DNA of 64,000 nucleotides from Hydractinia symbiolongicarpus (taxonomy: Eukaryota; Cnidaria; Hydrozoa; Anthoathecata; Hydractiniidae), in assembly GCF_029227915.1 (NCBI RefSeq), contig NC_079877.1, positions 33,011,851-33,075,850 on the forward strand, written 5' to 3'. The notes under the pieces were generated by a model. The model was not told the DNA's origin, searched no databases, and worked only from the letters and a program-made list of their open reading frames with translations. Positions 38,565 through 52,617 of the stretch are shown piece by piece; positions within the stretch are counted from its first letter, which is position 1, and each line of letters begins with the position of its first letter. A program made the position numbers and the translations under genes.

Positions 38565-40793
38565 GATGAGACGCTTATTGAAAGAGGTTTAATCGCCGGC
38601 AAATGAAAACCCGCGATTTCCCGTAAATCCCGGGCTTGGCCCGTATAGTCAAAAGTATACAAAGAAAGTACCCTGTGAGTAAACTCATTTCCAGAACGAT
38701 TTTTAAAATTATTTTTTCACCACTAAAACGCATAAGACTTGTAGTTTTCAGAAATGTTTTCATTTTTGATGAGACGCTTAATGAAAGTGGTTTAATCGCC
38801 GGCAAACGAAAACCCGCGATTTCCCGTAAATCCCGGGTTTGGCCCGTATAGTCGAATGTATACAAAGAAAGTACCCTGTGAGTAAACTCATTTCCAAAAC
38901 GATTTTTTAAATTTTTTTTTCACCACTAGAACGCATGACACTTGTAGTTTTCAAAAATGTTTTCATTTTTGATGAGACGCTTGTTAAAAGAGGTTTAATC
39001 GCCGGCAAACAAAAACCCGCGATTTCCCGTAAATCCCGGGCTTGGCCCGTATAGTCAAAAGTATACAAAGAAAGTACCCTGTGAGTAAACTCATTTCCAG
39101 AACGATTATTTAAATTATTTTCTCACTACTAAAACGCATAAGACTTGTAGTTTTCAGAAATGTTTTCATTCTTGATGAGACGCTTAATGAAAGTGGTTTA
39201 ATCGCCGGCAAACGAAAACCCGCGATTTCCCGTAAATCCCGGCTTTGGCCCGTATAGTCGAATGTATACAAAGAAAGTACCCTGTGAGTAAACTTATTTC
39301 CAGAACGATTATTTAAATTATTTTTTCACTACTAAAACGCATAAGACTTGTAGTTTTCAGAAATGTTTTCATTCTTGATGAGACGCTTAATGAAAGTGGT
39401 TTAATCGCCGGCAAACGAAAGCCCGCGATTTCCCGTAAATCCCGGCTTTGGCCCGTATAGCCGAATGTATACAAAGAAAGTACCCTGTGAGTAAACTCAT
39501 TTCCAAAACGATTTTTTAAAGTATCTTTTCACCACTAAAACGCATGAGACTTGTAGTTTTCAAAAATGTTTTCATTTTTGATGAGACGCTGAATAAAAGA
39601 AGTTTAATTGCCGGCAAACGTAAACCCGCCATTTCCTGAAACCCCGGACTCGGCCCGTATAGTCGAAAGTATACAAAGAAAGTACCCAGGGTGTAAACTC
39701 ATTTTCCGAACGATTTTTTAAATTTTTTTTTCACCACTAGAACGCATGACACTTGTAGTTTTCAAAAATGTTTTCCATTTGATGAGACGCTTATTGAAAG
39801 AGGTTTAATCGCCGGCAAATGAAAACCCGCGATTTCCCGTAAATCCCGGCTTTGGCCCGTATAGCCGAATGTATACAAAGAAAGTACCCTGTGAGTAAAC
39901 TCATTTCCAAAACGATTTTTTAAAGTATCTTTTCACCACTAAAACGCATGAGACTTGTAGTTTTCAAAAATGTTTTCATTTTTGATGAGACGCTGAATAA
40001 AAGAAGTTTAATTGCCGGCAAACGTAAACCCGCCATTTCCTGAAACCCCGGACTCGGCCCGTATAGTCGAAAGTATACAAAGAAAGTACCCAGGGTGTAA
40101 ACTCATTTTCCGAACGATTTTTTAAATTTTTTTTTCACCACTAGAACGCATGACACTTGTAGTTTTCAAAAATGTTTTCCATTTGATGAGACGCTTATTG
40201 AAAGAGGTTTAATCGCCGGCAAATGAAAACCCGCGATTTCCCGTAAATCCCGGGCTTGGCCCGTATAGTCAAAAGTATACAAAGAAAGTACCCTGTGAGT
40301 AAACTCATTTCCAGAACGATTTTTAAAATTATTTTTTCACCACTAAAACGCATAAGACTTGTAGTTTTCAGAAATGTTTTCATTTTTGATGAGACGCTTA
40401 ATGAAAGTGGTTTAATCGCCGGCAAACGAAAACCCGCGATTTCCCGTAAATCCCGGGTTTGGCCCGTATAGTCGAATGTATACAAAGAAAGTACCCTGTG
40501 AGTAAACTCATTTCCAAAACGATTTTTTAAATTTTTTTTTCACCACTAGAACGCATGACACTTGTAGTTTTCAAAAATGTTTTCATTTTTGATGAGACGC
40601 TTGTTAAAAGAGGTTTAATCGCCGGCAAACAAAAACCCGCGATTTCCCGTAAATCCCGGGCTTGGCCCGTATAGTCAAAAGTATACAAAGAAAGTACCCT
40701 GTGAGTAAACTCATTTCCAGAACGATTATTTAAATTATTTTCTCACTACTAAAACGCATAAGACTTGTAGTTTTCAGAAATGTTTTCATTTTT
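38565..40793 (+). repeat. 2229-bp HOR, copy 2
   Basis: Tags at 39616 and 40020. The junction with copy 1 is a hybrid monomer near 38565, with cattcttgatgag running into cttattgaaagagg. The right end is another hybrid, near 40790, with cagaaatg running into gatgagacgctgaata. Confidence 0.85.
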
Positions 40794-42010
40794 GATGAGA
40801 CGCTGAATAAAAGAAGTTTAATTGCCGGCAAACGTAAACCCGCCATTTCCTGAAACCCCGGACTCGGCCCGTATAGTCGAAAGTATACAAAGAAAGTACC
40901 CAGGGTGTAAACTCATTTTCCGAACGATTTTTTAAATTTTTTTTTCACCACTAGAACGCATGACACTTGTAGTTTTCAAAAATGTTTTCCATTTGATGAG
41001 ACGCTTATTGAAAGAGGTTTAATCGCCGGCAAATGAAAACCCGCGATTTCCCGTAAATCCCGGGCTTGGCCCGTATAGTCAAAAGTATACAAAGAAAGTA
41101 CCCTGTGAGTAAACTCATTTCCAGAACGATTTTTAAAATTATTTTTTCACCACTAAAACGCATAAGACTTGTAGTTTTCAGAAATGTTTTCATTTTTGAT
41201 GAGACGCTTAATGAAAGTGGTTTAATCGCCGGCAAACGAAAACCCGCGATTTCCCGTAAATCCCGGGTTTGGCCCGTATAGTCGAATGTATACAAAGAAA
41301 GTACCCTGTGAGTAAACTCATTTCCAAAACGATTTTTTAAATTTTTTTTTCACCACTAGAACGCATGACACTTGTAGTTTTCAAAAATGTTTTCATTTTT
41401 GATGAGACGCTTGTTAAAAGAGGTTTAATCGCCGGCAAACAAAAACCCGCGATTTCCCGTAAATCCCGGGCTTGGCCCGTATAGTCAAAAGTATACAAAG
41501 AAAGTACCCTGTGAGTAAACTCATTTCCAGAACGATTATTTAAATTATTTTCTCACTACTAAAACGCATAAGACTTGTAGTTTTCAGAAATGTTTTCATT
41601 CTTGATGAGACGCTTAATGAAAGTGGTTTAATCGCCGGCAAACGAAAACCCGCGATTTCCCGTAAATCCCGGCTTTGGCCCGTATAGTCGAATGTATACA
41701 AAGAAAGTACCCTGTGAGTAAACTTATTTCCAGAACGATTATTTAAATTATTTTTTCACTACTAAAACGCATAAGACTTGTAGTTTTCAGAAATGTTTTC
41801 ATTCTTGATGAGACGCTTAATGAAAGTGGTTTAATCGCCGGCAAACGAAAGCCCGCGATTTCCCGTAAATCCCGGCTTTGGCCCGTATAGCCGAATGTAT
41901 ACAAAGAAAGTACCCTGTGAGTAAACTCATTTCCAAAACGATTTTTTAAAGTATCTTTTCACCACTAAAACGCATGAGACTTGTAGTTTTCAAAAATGTT
42001 TTCATTTTTG
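40794..42010 (+). repeat. One 1216-bp unit after the 2229-bp pair
   Basis: Tags at 40830 and 42046. The monomer order is the same as at 31791-33007. It leads into the right copy of the segment that also lies at 26410-28880. Confidence 0.75.
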
Positions 42011-44166
42011 ATGAGACGCTGAATAAAAGAAGTTTAATTGCCGGCAAACGTAAACCCGCCATTTCCTGAAACCCCGGACTCGGCCCGTATAGTCGAAAGT
42101 ATACAAAGAAAGTACCCAGGGTGTAAACTCATTTTCCGAACGATTTTTTAAATTTTTTTTTCACCACTAGAACGCATGACACTTGTAGTTTTCAAAAATG
42201 TTTTCCATTTGATGAGACGCTTATTGAAAGAGGTTTAATCGCCGGCAAATGAAAACCCGCGATTTCCCGTAAATCCCGGGCTTGGCCCGTATAGTCAAAA
42301 GTATACAAAGAAAGTACCCTGTGAGTAAACTCATTTCCAGAACGATTTTTAAAATTATTTTTTCACCACTAAAACGCATAAGACTTGTAGTTTTCAGAAA
42401 TGTTTTCATTTTTGATGAGACGCTTAATGAAAGTGGTTTAATCGCCGGCAAACGAAAACCCGCGATTTCCCGTAAATCCCGGGTTTGGCCCGTATAGTCG
42501 AATGTATACAAAGAAAGTACCCTGTGAGTAAACTCATTTCCAAAACGATTTTTTAAATTTTTTTTTCACCACTAGAACGCATGACACTTGTAGTTTTCAA
42601 AAATGTTTTCATTTTTGATGAGACGCTTGTTAAAAGAGGTTTAATCGCCGGCAAACAAAAACCCGCGATTTCCCGTAAATCCCGGGCTTGGCCCGTATAG
42701 TCAAAAGTATACAAAGAAAGTACCCTGTGAGTAAACTCATTTCCAGAACGATTATTTAAATTATTTTCTCACTACTAAAACGCATAAGACTTGTAGTTTT
42801 CAGAAATGTTTTCATTCTTGATGAGACGCTTAATGAAAGTGGTTTAATCGCCGGCAAACGAAAACCCGCGATTTCCCGTAAATCCCGGCTTTGGCCCGTA
42901 TAGTCGAATGTATACAAAGAAAGTACCCTGTGAGTAAACTCATTTCCAAAACGATTTTTTAAAGTATCTTTTCACCACTAAAACGCATGAGACTTGTAGT
43001 TTTCAAAAATGTTTTCATTTTTGATGAGACGCTGAATAAAAGAAGTTTAATCGCCGGCAAATGAAAACCCGCGATTTCCCGTAAATCCCGGGCTTGGCCC
43101 GTATAGTCAAAAGTATACAAAGAAAGTACCCTGTGAGTAAACTCATTTCTAGAACGATTTTTAAAATTATTTTTTCACCACTAAAACGCATAAGACTTGT
43201 AGTTTTCAGAAATGTTTTCATTTTTGATGAGACGCTTAATGAAAGTGGTTTAATCGCCGGCAAACGAAAACCCGCGATTTCCCGTAAATCCCGGGTTTGG
43301 CCCGTATAGTCAAAAGTATACAAAGAAGGTACCCAGGGTGTAAACTCATTTCCCGAACGATTTTTTAAATTATTTTTTCACCACTAAAACGTATGAGACT
43401 TGTAGTTTTCAAAAATGTTTTCATTCTTGATGAGACGCTTAATGAAAGTGGCTTAATCGCCGGCAAACGAAAACCCGCGCTTTCACGTAAATCCCGGGCT
43501 TGGCCCGTATAGTCAAAAGTATACAAAGTAAGTACCCTGTGAGTAAACTCATTTCCCGAACGATTTTTTAAATTATTTTTTCACCACTAAAACGCATAAG
43601 ACTTGTAGTTTTCAAAAATGTTTTCATTTTTGATGGGACGCTGAATAAAAGTAGTTTAATCGCCGGCACACGAAAACCCGCGATTTCCCGTAAATTCCGG
43701 ACTGGGCCCGTATAGTCGAATGTATACAAAAAAGGTACCCAGGGTGTAAACTCATTTCCCGAACGATTTTTTAAATTTTTTTTCACCACTAGAACGCATG
43801 AGACTTGTAGTTTTTAAAAATGTTTTCATTTTTGATGGGACGCTGAATAAAAGTAGTTTAATCGCCGGCAAACGAAAACCCGCGATTTCCCGTAAATCCC
43901 GGCTTTGGCCCGTATAGTCGAATGTATACAAAGAAAGTACCCTGTGAGTAAACTCATTTCCAAAACGATTTTTTAAAGTATCTTTTCACCACTAAAACGC
44001 ACGAGACTTGTAGTTTTCAAAAATGTTTTCATTTTTGATGAGACGCTGAATAAAAGAAGTTTAATTGCCGGCAAACGAAAACCCGCCATTTCCCGTAAAC
44101 CCCGGACTCGGCCCGTATAGTCAAAAGTATACAAAGAAAGTACCCAGGGAGTAAACTCATTTCCCA
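41696..44166 (+). repeat. 2.5-kb segment, right copy of the pair 15,286 bp apart
   Basis: Counterpart of 26410-28880. After the 244-bp join at 44167 it continues like 29378 onward (offset 14839), so a 447-bp unit present at 28881-29328 is missing here. A private extra T occurs near 44461. Confidence 0.8.
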
Positions 44167-45094
44167 TGTATACAAAGAATGTACCCTGTGAGTAAACACA
44201 TTTCCAAAACGATTTTTTAAATTATCTTTTCACCACTAAAACGCATGAGACTTGTAGTTTTCAAAAATGTTTTCATTTTTGATGGGACGCTGAATAAAAG
44301 TAGTTTAATCGCCGGCACACGAAAACCCGCGATTTCCCGTAAATCCCGGACTGGGCCCGTATAGTCGAATGTATACAAAGAAGGTACCCAGGGTGTAAAC
44401 TCATTTCCCGAACGATTTTTTAAATTTTTTTTTACCACTAGAACGCATGAGACTTGTAGTTTTTTAAAAATGTTTTCATTTTTGATGGGACGCTGAATAA
44501 AAGTAGTTTAATCGCCGGCAAACGAAAACCCGCGATTTCCCGTAAATCCCGGCTTTGGCCCGTATAGTCGAATGTATACAAAGAAAGTACCCTGTGAGTA
44601 AACTCATTTCCAAAACGATTTTTTAAAGTATCTTTTCACCACTAAAACGCACGAGACTTGTAGTTTTCAAAAATGTTTTCATTTTTGATGAGACGCTGAA
44701 TAAAAGAAGTTTAATTGCCGGCAAACGAAAACCCGCCATTTCCCGTAAACCCCGGACTCGGCCCGTATAGTCAAAAGTATACAAAGAAAGTACCCAGGGA
44801 GTAAACTCATTTCCCATGTATACAAAGAAAGTACCCTGTGAGTAAACACATTTCCAAAACGATTTTTTAAATTATCTTTTCACCACTAAAACGCATGAGA
44901 CTTGTAGTTTTCAAAAATGTTTTCATTTTTGATGGGACGCTGAATAAAAGAAGTTTAATCGCCTGCACTAGAAAACCCGCGATTTTCCGTAAATCCCGGA
45001 CTGGGACCGTATAGTCAAAAGTATACAAATGAAGTACCCAGGGAGTAAACTCATTTCCCGAACGATTTTTTAAATTATTTTTTCACCACTACAA

Positions 45095-47720
45095 CGCATG
45101 AGACTTGTAGTTTTCAAAAATGTTTTCATTCTTGATGAGACGCTTAATGAAAGAGGTTTAATCGCCGGCAAACGAAAACCCGCGATTTCACGTAAATCCC
45201 GGGCTTGGCCGGTATAGTCAAAAGTATACAAAGAAAGTACCATGTGAGTAAACTCATTTCCAGAACGATTTTTTAAATTATTTTTTCACCAATAAAACGC
45301 ATAAGACTTGTAGTTTTCAAAAATGTTTTAATTTTTGATGGGACGCTGAATAAAAGTAGTTTAATCGCCGCCACACGAAAACCCGCGATTTCCCGTAAAT
45401 CCCGGACTGGGCCCCGTATAGTCGAATGTATACTAAGAAGGTACACAGGGTGTAAACTCATTTCCCGAACGATTTTTTAAATTTTTTTTTCACCACTAGA
45501 ACGCATGAGACTTGTAGTTTTTAAAAATGTTTTCATTTTTGATGGGACGCTGAATAAAAGTAGTTTAATCGCCGGCAAACGAAAACCCGCGATTTCCCGT
45601 AAATCCCGGCTTTGGCCCGTATAGTCGAATGTATACAAAGAAAGTACCCTGTGAGTAAACTCATTTCCAAAACGATTTTTTAAAGTATCTTTTCACCACT
45701 AAAACGCACGAGACTTGTAGTTTTCAAAAATGTTTTCATTTTTGATGAGACGCTGTATAAAAGAAGTTTAATTGCCGGCAAACGAAAACCCGCCATTTCC
45801 CGTAAACCCCGGACTCGGCCCGTATAGTCAAAAGTATACAAAGAAAGTACCCAGGGAGTAAACTCATTTCCCATGTATACAAAGAAAGTACCCTGTGAGT
45901 AAACTCATTTCCAAAACGATTTTTTAAATTATCTTTTCACCACTAAAACGCATGAGACTTGTAGTTTTCAAAAATGTTTTCATTCTTGATGAGACGCTTA
46001 ATGAAAGAGGTTTAATCGCCGGCAAACGAAAACCCGCGATTTCACGTAAATCCCGGGCTTGGCCGGTATAGTCAAAAGTATACAAAGAAAGTACCATGTG
46101 AGTAAACTCATTTCCAGAACGATTTTTTAAATTATTTTTTCACCAATAAAACGCATAAGACTTGTAGTTTTCAAAAATGTTTTCATTTTTGATGGGACGC
46201 TGAATAAAAGTAGTTTAATCGCCGGCACACGAAAACCCGCGATTTCCCGTAAATCCCGGACTGGGCCCCGTATAGTCGAATGTATACAAAGAAGGTACAC
46301 AGGGTGTAAACTCATTTCCCGAACGATTTTTTAAATTTTTTTTTCACCACTAGAACGCATGAGACTTGTAGTTTTTAAAAATGTTTTCATTTTTGATGGG
46401 ACGCTGAATAAAAGTAGTTTAATCGCCGGCAAACGAAAACCCGCGATTTCCCGTAAATCCCGGCTTTGGCCCGTATAGTCGAATGTATACAAAGAAAGTA
46501 CCCTGTGAGTAAACTCATTTCCAAAACGATTTTTTAAAGTATCTTTTCACCACTAAAACGCACGAGACTTGTAGTTTTCAAAAATGTTTTCATTTTTGAT
46601 GAGACGCTGAATAAAAGAAGTTTAATTGCCGGCAAACGAAAACCCGCCATTTCCCGTAAACCCCGGACTCGGCCCGTATAGTCAAAAGTATACAAAGAAA
46701 GTACCCAGGGAGTAAACTCATTTCCCATGTATACAAAGAAAGTACCCTGTGAGTAAACTCATTTCCAAAACGATTTTTTAAATTATCTTTTCACCACTAA
46801 AACGCATGAGACTTGTAGTTTTCAAAAATGTTTTCATTTTTGATGAGACGCTTGTTGAAAGAGGTTTAATCGCCGGCAAACGAAAACCCGCGATTTCACG
46901 TAAATCCCGGGCTTGGCCGGTATAGTCAAAAGTATACAAAGAAAGTACCATGTGAGTAAACTCATTTCCAGAACGATTTTTTAAATTATTTTTTCACCAA
47001 TAAAACGCATAAGACTTGTAGTTTTCAAAAATGTTTTCATTTTTGATGGGACGCTGAATAAAAGTAGTTTAATCGCCGGCACACGAAAACCCGCGATTTC
47101 CTGTAAATCCCGGACTGGGCCCCGTATAGTCGAATGTATACAAAGAAGGTACACAGGGTGTAAACTCATTTCCCGAACGATTTTTTAAATTTTTTTTTCA
47201 CCACTAGAACGCATGAGACTTGTAGTTTTTAAAAATGTTTTCATTTTTGATGGGACGCTGAATAAAAGTAGTTTAATCGCCGGCAAACGAAAACCCGCGA
47301 TTTCCCGTAAATCCCGGCTTTGGCCCGTATAGTCGAATGTATACAAAGAAAGTACCCTGTGAGTAAACTCATTTCCAAAACGATTTTTTAAAGTATCTTT
47401 TCACCACTAAAACGCACGAGACTTGTAGTTTTCAAAAATGTTTTCATTTTTGATGAGACGCTGAATAAAAGAAGTTTAATTGCCGGCAAACGAAAACCCG
47501 CCATTTCCCGTAAACCCCGGACTCGGCCCGTATAGTCAAAAGTATACAAAGAAAGTACCCAGGGAGTAAACTCATTTCCCATGTATACAAAGAAAGTACC
47601 CTGTGAGTAAACTCATTTCCAAAACGATTTTTTAAATTATCTTTTCACCACTAAAACGCATGAGACTTGTAGTTTTCAAAAATGTTTTCATTTTTGATGA
47701 GACGCTTGTTGAAAGAGGTT
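45095..47720 (+). repeat. 854-bp four-monomer HOR, three copies
   Basis: The 244-bp joins at 45874, 46728 and 47582 are exactly 854 apart. All copies share ggccggtatag, accatgtgag, caccaataaaacg, ggccccgtatag (one extra C) and gaaggtacacaggg. Private changes: tactaagaagg and gctgtataaaag in the first; cctgtaaatcc and cttgttgaaagagg in the third. Confidence 0.9.
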
Positions 47721-48060
47721 TATTCGTCGGCAAACGAAAACCTGCGATTTCCCGTAAATCCTGGGCTTGGCCCGTATAGTCAAAAGTATACAAAGAAAGT
47801 ACCCTGTGAGTAAACTCATTTCCTGCACGATTTTTTAAATTTTTTTTTCACCACTATAACGCATGAGACTTGTAGTTTTCAAAAATGTTTTCATTTTTGA
47901 TGAGACGCATGTTGAAAGAGGTTTAATCGCCGGCAAACGAAAACCAGCGATTTCCCGTAAATCCCGGGCTTGGCCCGTATAGTCTAAAGTATACAAAGAA
48001 AGTACCCTGTGAGTAAACTCATTTCCAGAACGATTATTTAAATTATTTTTTCACCACTAA

Positions 48061-48263
48061 AACGCATAAGACTTGTAGTTTTCAGAAATGTTTTCATTCT
48101 TGATGACACGATTAATGAAAGCGGTTTAATCGCCGGCAAACGAAAACCCGCGATTTCCCGTAAATCCCGGCTTTGGCCCGTATAGTCGAATGTATACAAA
48201 GAAAGTACCCTGTGAGTAAACTCATTTCCAAAACGATTTTTTAAAGTATCTTTTCACCACTAA
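48061..48263 (+). repeat. Monomer subfamily 'gatgacacgattaatgaaagcgg'
   Basis: First example of a subfamily with gatgacacgattaatgaaag and, in later copies, gccggtaaacg. It is found only in the last 16 kb: around 48100, 49400, 56310, 56510, 57360, 61585, 62845, 63045 and 63250. Its restriction to one end shows a recent local origin and spread. Confidence 0.85.
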
Positions 48264-50010
48264 AACGCACGAGACTTGTAGTTTTCAAAAATGTTTTCAT
48301 TTTTGATGAGACGCTGAATAAAAGAAGTTTAATTGCCGGCAAACGAAAACCCGCCATTTCCCTTAAACCCCGGACTCGGCCCGTATAGTCAAAAGTATAC
48401 AAAGAAAGTACCCAGGGAGTAAACTCATTTCCCATGTATACAAAGAAAGTACCCTGTGAGTAAACACATTTTCAAAACGATTTTTTAAATTATCTTTTCA
48501 CCACTAAAACGCATGAGACTTGTAGTTTTCAAAAATGTTTACATTCTTGATGAGACGCTTAATGAAAGTGGTTTAATCGCCGGCAAACGAAAACCCGCGA
48601 ATTCACGTAAATCCTGGGCTTGGACCGTATAGTCAAAAGTATACAAAGAAAGTAACCTGTGAGTAAACTCATTTCCAGAACGATTATTTAAATTATTTTT
48701 TCACCACTAAAACGCACGAGACTTGTAGTTTTCAAAAATGTTTTCATTTTTGATGAGACGCTGAATAAAAGAAGTTTAATTGCCGGCAAACGAAAACCCG
48801 CCATTTCCCGTAAACCCCGGACTCGGCCCGTATAGTCAAAAGTAAACAAAGAAAGTACCCAGGGAGTAAACTCATTTCCCATGTATACAAAGAAAGTACC
48901 CTGTGAGTAAACACATTTCCAAAACGATTTTTTAAATTATCTTTTCACCACTAAAACGCATGAGACTTGTAGTTTTCAAAAATGTTTTCATTTTTGATGA
49001 GACGCTTGTTGAAAGAGGTTTAATCGCCGGCAAACAAAAACCCGCGATTTCCCGTAAATCCCGGGCTTGGCCCGTATAGTCAAAAGTATACAAAGAAAGT
49101 ACCCTGTGAGTAAACTCATTTCCCGAACGATTTTTTAAATTATTTTTTCGCCACTAAAACGCAACAGACTTGTAGTTTTCAAAAATGTTTTCATTTTTGA
49201 TGAGACCCTTAATGAAAGAGGTTTAATCGCTGGCAAACGAAAACATGCGATTTCACGTAAATCCCGGGTTTGGCCCGTATAGTCGAATGTATACAAAGAA
49301 AGTACCCTGTGAGTAAACTCATTTCCAAAACGATTTTTTAAAGTATCTTTTCACCACTAAAACGCATGAGACTTGTAGTTTTCAAAAATGTTTTCATTCT
49401 TGATGACACGATTAATGAAAGCGGTTTAATCGCCGGTAAACGAAAACCCGCGATTTCCCGTAAATCCCGGCTTTGGCCCGTATAGTCGAATGTATACAAA
49501 GAAAGTACCCTGTGAGTAAACTCATTTCCAAAACGATTTTTTAAAGTATCTTTTCACCACTAAAACGCACGAGACTTGTAGTTTTCAAAAATGTTTTCAT
49601 TTTTGATGAGACGCTGAATAAAAGAAGTTTAATTGCCGGCAAACGAAAACCCGCCATTTCCCTTAAACCCCGGACTCGGCCCGTATAGTCAAAAGTATAC
49701 AAAGAAAGTACCCAGGGAGTAAACTCATTTCCCATGTATACAAAGAAAGTACCCTGTGAGTAAACACATTTTCAAAACGATTTTTTAAATTATCTTTTCA
49801 CCACTAAAACGCATGAGACTTGTAGTTTTCAAAAATGTTTTCATTTTTGATGAGACGTTTGTTGAAAGAGGTTTAATCGCCGGCAAACGAAAACCCGCGA
49901 TTTCCCGTAAATCCCGGGCTTGGCCCGTATAGTCAAAAGTATACAAAGAAAGTACCCTGTGAGTAAACTCATTTCCCGAACGATTTTTTAAATTATTTTT
50001 TCACCACTAA

Positions 50011-50213
50011 AACGCAAAAGACTTGTAGTTTTCAAAAATGTTTTCATTTTTGATGAGACGCTTAATGAAAGAGGTTTAATCGCTGGCAAACGAAAACCCG
50101 CGATTTCACGTAAATCCCGGGTTTGGCCCGTATAGTCGAATGTATACAAAGAAAGTACCCTGTGAGTAAACACATTTCCAAAACGATTTTTTAAATTATC
50201 TATTCACCACTAA
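50011..50213 (+). repeat. Monomer subfamily 'gcaaaagac / cgctggc'
   Basis: Exemplar with aacgcaaaagacttg at the start and atcgctggcaaacg in place of atcgccggcaaacg, plus tcacgtaaatcccgggtttg. It is found only from about 49150 to the end (near 50420, 51470, 54350, 56060, 57115, 57970, 58375 and 63611). It often carries tcgccacta or gagacccttaatg. Confidence 0.8.
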
Positions 50214-51621
50214 AACGCATGAGACTTGTAGTGTTCAAAAATGTTTTCATTTTTGATGAGACGTTTGTTGAAAGAGGTTTAATCGCCGGCAAACGAAAAC
50301 CCGCGATTTCCCGTAAATCCCGGGCTTGGCCCGTATAGTCAAAAGTATACAAAGAAAGTACCCTGTGAGTAAACTCATTTCCCGAACGATTTTTTAAATT
50401 ATTTTTTCACCACTAAAACGCAAAAGACTTGTAGTTTTCAAAAATGTTTTCATTTTTGATGAGACGCTTAATGAAAGAGGTTTAATCGCTGGCAAACGAA
50501 AACCCGCGATTTCACGTAAATCCCGGGTTTGGCCCGTATAGTCGAATGTATACAAAGAAAGTACCCTGTGAGTAAACTCATTTCCAAAACGATTTTTTAA
50601 AGTATCTTTTCACCACTAAAACGCATGAGACTTGTAGTTTTCAAAAATGTTTTCATTCTTGATGAGACGCTTAATGAAAGAGGTTTAATCGCCGGCAAAC
50701 GAAAACCCGCGAATTCACGTAAATCCTGGGCTTGGACCGTATAGTCAAAAGTATACAAAGAAAGTAACCTGTGAGTAAACTCATTTCCAGAACGATTATT
50801 TAAATTATTTTTTCACCACTAAAACGCATAAGACTTGTAGTTTTCAGAAATGTTTTCATTCTTGATGAGACGCTTAATGAAAGTGGTTTAATCGCCGGCA
50901 AACGAAAACCCGCGATTTCCCGTAAATCCCGGCTTTGACCCGTATAGTCGAATGTATACAAAGAAAGTACCCTGTGAGTAAACTCATTTCCAAAACGATT
51001 TTTTAAAGTATCTTTTCACCACTAAAACGCACGAGACTTGTAGTTTTTAAAAATGTTTTCATTTTTGATGAGACGCTGAATAAAAGAAGTTTAATTGCCG
51101 GCAAACGAAAACCCGCCATTTCCCGTAAACCCCGGACTCGGCCCGTATAGTCAAAAGTATACAAAGAATGTACCCAGGGAGTAAACTCATTTCCCATGCA
51201 TACAAAGAAAGTACCCTGTGAGTAAACACATTTCCAAAACGATTTTTTAAATTATCTTTTCACCACTAAAACGCATGAGACTTGTAGTTTTCAAAAATGT
51301 TTTCATTTTTGATGAGACGCTTGTTGAAAGAGGTTTAATCGCCGGCAAACGAAAACCCGCGATTTCCCGTAAATCCCGGGCTTGGCCCGTATAGTCAAAA
51401 GTATACAAAGAAAGTACCCTGTGAGTAAACTCATTTCCCGAACGATTTTTTAAATTATTTTTTCGCCACTAAAACGCAAAAGACTTGTAGTTTTCAAAAA
51501 TGTTTTCATTTTTGATGAGACCCTTAATGAAAGAGGTTTAATCGCTGGCAAACGAAAACACGCGATTTCACGTAAATCCCGGGTTTGGCCCGTATAGTCG
51601 AATGTATACAAAGAAAGTACC

Positions 51622-52433
51622 CTGTGAGTAAACTCATTTCCAAAACGATTTTTTAAAGTATCTTTTCACCACTAAAACGCATGAGACTTGTAGTTTTCAA
51701 AAATGTTTTCATTCTTGATGAGACGCTTAATGAAAGAGGTTTAATCGCCGGCAAACGAAAACTCGCGATTTCACGTAAATCCTGGGCTTGGACCGTATAG
51801 TCAAAAGTATACAAAGAAAGTACCCTGTGAGTAAACTCATTTCCAGAACGATTTTTTAAATTATTTTTTCACCACTAAAGCGCATAAGACTTATAGTTTT
51901 TAAAAATGTTTTCATTTTTGATGGGACGCTGAATAAAAGTAGTTTAATCGCCGGCACACGAAAACCCGCGATTTCCCGTAAATCCCGGACTGGGCCCGTA
52001 TAGTCGAATGTATACAAAGAAGGTACCCTGTGAGTAAACTCATTTCCAAAACGATTTTTTAAAGTATCTTTTCACCACTAAAACGCATGAGACTTGTAGT
52101 TTTCAAAAATGTTTTCATTCTTGATGAGACGCTTAATGAAAGAGGTTTAATCGCCGGCAAACGAAAACTCGCGATTTCACGTAAATCCTGGGCTTGGACC
52201 GTATAGTCAAAAGTATACAAAGAAAGTACCCTGTGAGTAAACTCATTTCCAGAACGATTTTTTAAATTATTTTTTCACCACTAAAGCGCATAAGACTTAT
52301 AGTTTTTAAAAATGTTTTCATTTTTGATGGGACGCTGAATAAAAGTAGTTTAATCGCCGGCACACGAAAACCCGCGATTTCCCGTAAATCCCGGACTGGG
52401 CCCGTATAGTCGAATGTATACAAAGAAGGTACC
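51622..52433 (+). repeat. 406-bp two-monomer tandem duplication
   Basis: 51622-52027 is repeated at 52028-52433 with cgaaaactcgcg, cctgggcttggaccg, taaagcgcataagacttatag and gatgggacgctg. A third related pair follows near 52690-53040. The join near 52028 fuses gaaggtaccc to tgtgagtaaac. Confidence 0.85.
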
Positions 52434-52617
52434 CAGGGTGTAAACTCATTTCCCGAACGATTTTTTAAATTTTTTTTTCACCACTAGAACGCATGAGACT
52501 TGTAGTTTTCAAAAATGTTTTCATTTTTGACGAGACGCTTAATGAAAGAGGTTTAATCGCTGGCAAACGAAAACCCGCGATTTCACGTAAATCCCGGGTT
52601 TGGCCCGTATAGTCGAA

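Larger units (their letters stand above)
47720..51437 (+). repeat. Mosaic region, copy 1 of the 7958-bp pair from about 48700
   Basis: About 48700-51437 matches 56658-59395 at offset 7958. 244-bp joins here lie at 48435, 48882, 49735 and 51197. Monomers near 49800-50560 form a 406-bp pair (gagacgtttgttg and gcaaaagac types) seen twice in a row. Rare forms: tatctattcacc and gtagtgttcaaaaatg near 50205-50230, both also present near 58160-58190. Confidence 0.8.
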
